DNA of 8,901 nucleotides, from contig JAHXIM010000075.1 in NCBI GenBank assembly GCA_025655635.1, positions 1-8,901 on the forward strand, read 5' to 3'. The stretch's first letter is position 1, and each line of letters starts with the position of its first letter. The notes under the pieces were generated by a model, which was not told where the DNA came from, ran no database searches, and saw only the letters and a list, made by a program, of their open reading frames with translations. Both the position numbers and the translations under genes were made by a program. This document shows, piece after piece, positions 6,157 to 8,901 of this stretch. The DNA comes from a gamma proteobacterium symbiont of Lucinoma myriamae. Lineage in GTDB: Bacteria; Pseudomonadota; Gammaproteobacteria; GRL18.

Positions 6157-8373
6157 ATGTCAAAATTTTCAAATTTAACATTAAAAGCACCGTTTAATAC
6201 GTCGCCCATGTTGCCGTCCAAAATGCTGCTGTCCAGAGTGTTATCCAAAACATTACTGACAATTACTCTTAGCGCTGTGCTTCTCAGCGCACCATTTTCT
6301 GCAATCGCTAAGGTTTATAATTCTGCGGATTATGTTCACCCTGTATCACCTGCAAAAGAACATGCAAAGCTTAGTTTTGTCATTGCCAAGCAGTTACAGT
6401 ATCAACACTATCGCCAAATGGTATTAGATGATGAATTATCCTCTAAAGTATTTGATGCCTTTTTGAAATCACTTGATCCTAATAGAACTTTTTTTCTTGC
6501 TGAAGATATTAAGGAATTTGAAAAATTTCGTTTTTTAATAGATAACAATTTTCGCCGTGGTGAGCTTGATAATGCCTTTAATGCCTTTAACCTATATCAA
6601 AAACGTCACGCAGAGCGCCTGGCCTACACTCTGAACTTATTAGAGAATAACTATAGTAAACTCGATTTTAACAAAAATGAAGAGCTGACTATGGATAGAG
6701 AAGAATTACCATGGCCTGCAAATAAAGACGAGCAAAACAAATTAACTCGCCAGCAACTGAAAAACGTTATGATCAGTTTTAAATTAGCGGGTAAAGATGA
6801 CAAAGAAATTCAGGAATTATTAATTAAACGCTACAAAAATCAAATCAATCGTATTAAGCAAACCAATAATGAAGATGCTTTTCGCATTTACATCAATGCC
6901 CTGGCCGAATCTTACGATCCTCATACTCAATACTTTTCACCAAGAATATCTGAAAATTTTGATATTCAAATGAGCCTGTCCTTAGAAGGTATTGGAGCCA
7001 TGTTGCAAGCTGAAGATGGCTATACAAAAGTCAAGCGCCTGGTACCTGCAGGTCCTGCCGAAAAAGCAGGACAATTAAAAGCAGGCGATCGTATTGTTGG
7101 TGTTGCTCAGGGTGTGGATGGTGACATAGTTGATGTGATTGGCTGGCGTCTGGATGATGTGGTACAGCTGATCCGAGGTAAAAAAGGCACTACTGTCCGC
7201 CTGGAACTTATCCCGCAAAACGCCAAAGATGAACATAAGACAAAAACAATTCAAATCGTTCGCAATACGGTCAAATTAGAAGAGCAGGCAGCAAAAAAAG
7301 AAATTATTGAAATCACAGAAAATGGTCAGAAGAAAAAAATAGGTGTTATTGACATTCCTGCCTTTTATATTGATTTTAAAGCAGCACAGGCTGGTGATCC
7401 TGATTACAAGAGCACCACACGAGATGTCAAAATACTGGTTAATGAATTAAAACAGGAAAAAGTCGATGGCCTTATCATTGACTTAAGAAACAATGGTGGT
7501 GGTTCATTACAGGAAGTAAATACCTTAGTCGGCCTGTTTATTAAATCAGGGCCTACGGTTCAAGTTAAAGCCGCTGACGGCCGCATTGCACAATTAAACG
7601 ATGACAATGATGAAGTCACTTATCAGGGACCTTTGGCTGTTTTGGTTAATCGTCTAAGTGCTTCTGCTTCAGAAATTTTTGCAGGTGCCATCCAGGATTA
7701 TAACCGCGGTCTTATTATCGGTAATCAGACCTTTGGTAAAGGCACCGTTCAGGCTTTACAGCAATTAGAACAGGGTCAGATAAAATTAACTCATGCTAAA
7801 TTTTATCGTGTTTCAGGTGATAGTACGCAAAATCTTGGCGTGATTCCTGATCTGATGTTTCCCGCTCTTTATGACAAGGAAGATATTGGTGAAAGCTCAC
7901 TGCCAGAAGCATTACCCTGGGATCAAGTAAAAAATGCGGATTACAACAATTTACCCGCAGTAAAAAGTATTTTCCCTGCGCTAAAAAGCAAACATGAAAA
8001 ACGCATTGTATCCGATCCTGACTTTCAATATATTCAAGAAACTCTTGCCCGTATCGAGAAGAAGAAAGAACAAAAAACCTTATCTCTCAACTTCAAAGTA
8101 CGAGAAAAAGAATATAAAGAATCTCGCCAGGAACAATTAGAAATTGAAAATAAACGTCGTATTGCCAACGGTGACAAACCCTTTAAGAATATTAAAGAAT
8201 TAGATGATGAAGATGATATTCTGGGTCTGAATGATGAAGCTCATGACGATAAAGATAATGATGACGAGGACGAGGATAAAAAGGATAGTGACAGCTACAC
8301 ACTTCTCTTAGAATCCGCTCATATTCTGGTTGATTTTATCCAATTAAAGTCCGCTAACCTGGTTCATAAATAA
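6157..8373 (+). CDS. prc: Carboxy-terminal processing protease Prc/Tsp (peptidase family S41)
   Basis: The 738-residue protein is a periplasmic serine protease that recognises C-terminal tails and degrades or trims envelope proteins. A hydrophobic signal segment lies at about 33-51 (cleavage probably after AIA), with an unusually long 32-residue leader before it; AAGAAG six bases before the ATG supports this start. Then come an N-terminal helical domain (60-265), a PDZ domain (about 268-353, GIGAMLQ at 278-284, AGDRIVGV at 309-316), the S41 protease domain (GVIDIPAFY at 396-404, IDLRNNGGG at 441-449) and a DUF3340-like helical C-terminus. The catalytic Ser-Lys dyad is S503 and K528, with D514 at the third conserved position; all are present at E. 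coli spacing. Residues 683-712 form a highly acidic tract of Asp/Glu. The gene is monocistronic, followed by a hairpin terminator. Confidence 0.96.
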   Translation: MSKFSNLTLKAPFNTSPMLPSKMLLSRVLSKTLLTITLSAVLLSAPFSAIAKVYNSADYVHPVSPAKEHAKLSFVIAKQLQYQHYRQMVLDDELSSKVFDAFLKSLDPNRTFFLAEDIKEFEKFRFLIDNNFRRGELDNAFNAFNLYQKRHAERLAYTLNLLENNYSKLDFNKNEELTMDREELPWPANKDEQNKLTRQQLKNVMISFKLAGKDDKEIQELLIKRYKNQINRIKQTNNEDAFRIYINALAESYDPHTQYFSPRISENFDIQMSLSLEGIGAMLQAEDGYTKVKRLVPAGPAEKAGQLKAGDRIVGVAQGVDGDIVDVIGWRLDDVVQLIRGKKGTTVRLELIPQNAKDEHKTKTIQIVRNTVKLEEQAAKKEIIEITENGQKKKIGVIDIPAFYIDFKAAQAGDPDYKSTTRDVKILVNELKQEKVDGLIIDLRNNGGGSLQEVNTLVGLFIKSGPTVQVKAADGRIAQLNDDNDEVTYQGPLAVLVNRLSASASEIFAGAIQDYNRGLIIGNQTFGKGTVQALQQLEQGQIKLTHAKFYRVSGDSTQNLGVIPDLMFPALYDKEDIGESSLPEALPWDQVKNADYNNLPAVKSIFPALKSKHEKRIVSDPDFQYIQETLARIEKKKEQKTLSLNFKVREKEYKESRQEQLEIENKRRIANGDKPFKNIKELDDEDDILGLNDEAHDDKDNDDEDEDKKDSDSYTLLLESAHILVDFIQLKSANLVHK

Positions 8374-8386
8374 TTAATCACTTGAT

Positions 8387-8418
8387 TCAGGGTGTTCTAC
8401 ACCCTGATTTATTATTTT
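8387..8418 (+). terminator. Rho-independent terminator of prc
   Basis: TCAGGGTGT (8387-8395) and ACACCCTGA (8399-8407) form a perfect 9-bp stem with a TCT loop, 14 bases after the prc stop, followed by the T-rich ATTTATTATTTT-type tail. The T-run is interrupted by A, so efficiency is uncertain. Confidence 0.85.
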
Positions 8419-8600
8419 AGTTTCAATAACTTAAAAAATACTGGTTACTTTTCAATCAACTATTATCATCACACCCTGAATTTTAAATCATTTTAAAAAT
8501 AAATCCTTTTTTTTCATCATTTTTCTTGCTCAATCAAAAATCCTGTCCCATAGTTATAGATACAGTTAAAAAAAGTCTGCGATTGCTTATTTTTCTGACT

Positions 8601-8628
8601 TTGATGCTCTGTATCCACAGGGTATATA
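8601..8628 (+). promoter_or_regulatory. Candidate sigma70-type promoter for the partial gene at the right edge
   Basis: TTGATG (8601-8606) and TATATA (8623-8628) are spaced by 16 bp; TATAAA at 8625-8630 is an alternative -10. The transcript would begin near 8635 and carry a leader of about 110 bases. Confidence 0.4.
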
Positions 8629-8684
8629 AAAGCACAGCAATCTCTTAACAAAGAGTCAACGTTATAAAATAAATGACCATAGGC

Positions 8685-8698
8685 TTGATAACTATCAT
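8685..8698. promoter_or_regulatory. FNR/Anr-like palindrome upstream of the partial gene
   Basis: TTGATAACTATCAT matches nine of ten defined positions of the FNR consensus TTGAT-N4-ATCAA. It lies about 47 bp before the start codon and downstream of the suggested promoter. If real, it would act as a repressor site on that promoter or belong to another, unrecognised promoter. Confidence 0.35.
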
Positions 8699-8731
8699 TA
8701 AAAACACACGCTGAATAGCTTATTCAATTCC

Positions 8732-8737
8732 GGAGGA
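8732..8737 (+). promoter_or_regulatory. Strong Shine-Dalgarno sequence GGAGGA
   Basis: GGAGGA lies seven bases before the ATG at 8745, the best ribosome binding site in the window, and it fixes the start of the truncated gene. The neighbouring genes have weaker sites. Confidence 0.8.
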
Positions 8738-8744
8738 ATATACG

Positions 8745-8901
8745 ATGTACCATTACACTAAACTTGATTTATTTTGTGATGATGTAAAAAAATACGCAGA
8801 TGCAGATGGTTATGTAGTCAGCCCTGAAAAACATATTATCTATTTGAAATGTAAGGAATTATCCCTATTTTTGAGTGACCAGATCGACCAGAAATGTTAT
8901 A
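8745..8901 (+). CDS. Unrecognised protein, N-terminal 52 residues only (cut by window edge)
   Basis: The frame is open from the ATG to the window edge without a stop, and the near-perfect GGAGGA site in front strongly suggests a real, well-translated gene. The visible part begins MYHYTKLDLFCDD and includes DADGYVVSPEKH (19-30) and a KCKELSLFLSDQ stretch (35-46). It is charged and soluble-looking, with no signal peptide or membrane helix, and has cysteines at 11, 36 and 51. I recognise no family. It is separated from prc by a terminator and a 371-bp spacer, so it is an independent transcription unit. Length and function depend on sequence outside the window. Confidence 0.7.
   Translation, partial: MYHYTKLDLFCDDVKKYADADGYVVSPEKHIIYLKCKELSLFLSDQIDQKCY

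Larger units (their letters stand above)
8419..8744. other. AT-rich spacer and leader before the last gene
   Basis: No open frame of note is seen on either strand. The segment holds a third copy of the prc terminator arm (ACACCCTGA, 8471-8479), a run of eight T near 8505-8515, a candidate promoter at 8601-8628, an FNR-like palindrome at 8685-8698, and a small AT hairpin, TGAATA (8712-8717) with TATTCA (8721-8726), just before the ribosome binding site of the following gene. Confidence 0.6.

Noticed and set aside
8480..8744. Small RNA gene or riboswitch in the spacer before the last gene
   Set aside because: Apart from short AT-rich hairpins no recognisable conserved RNA fold is visible; a covariance-model search would be needed.

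Overview
The window looks like chromosomal DNA of an AT-rich gammaproteobacterium. GreB is typical of Proteobacteria, and the long periplasmic protease Prc (Tsp) with its DUF3340-type C-terminus, the DUF971-type protein and the MacA/MacB-like exporter all fit that group. Nothing seen here fixes the genus. There is no rRNA, tRNA, CRISPR array or recognisable insertion sequence.

Layout: (1) Bases 1-871, plus strand: a protein joining the C-terminal part of a DUF971 domain to a MoaD-like ubiquitin fold that lacks the terminal Gly-Gly, then a small cysteine-containing conserved-type protein of unknown function. (2) Bases 937-5120, minus strand: a four-gene exporter operon in the order membrane fusion protein, ABC ATPase, permease, permease, with overlapping or nearly touching genes. 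The ATPase is broken: an 11-bp tandem duplication shifts its frame, a segment containing the Q-loop is missing, and the usual Pro after the catalytic Glu is Leu. (3) Bases 5370-5876, minus strand: greB. (4) Bases 6157-8373, plus strand: prc, with a strong candidate terminator behind it. (5) Bases 8745-8901: the start of an unrecognised gene with a near-perfect Shine-Dalgarno sequence, cut off by the window edge.

The exporter operon should encode an inner-membrane complex of two MacB/FtsX-type permeases driven by a cytoplasmic ATPase and linked by a periplasmic adaptor to an outer-membrane channel (not present here). Its adaptor and permeases look intact, so the ATPase lesions suggest either recent inactivation or an ATPase supplied from elsewhere. 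GreB rescues backtracked RNA polymerase and Prc degrades or trims periplasmic proteins. These two are divergently transcribed from a 280-bp AT-rich spacer with several candidate control sites.

The most notable observations are the multiply damaged ATPase inside an otherwise intact operon, the DUF971-MoaD fusion without the diglycine tail, and direct repeats offset by 11 bp at two apparent frame breaks. I did not find convincing evidence of a wholly new multi-gene system.
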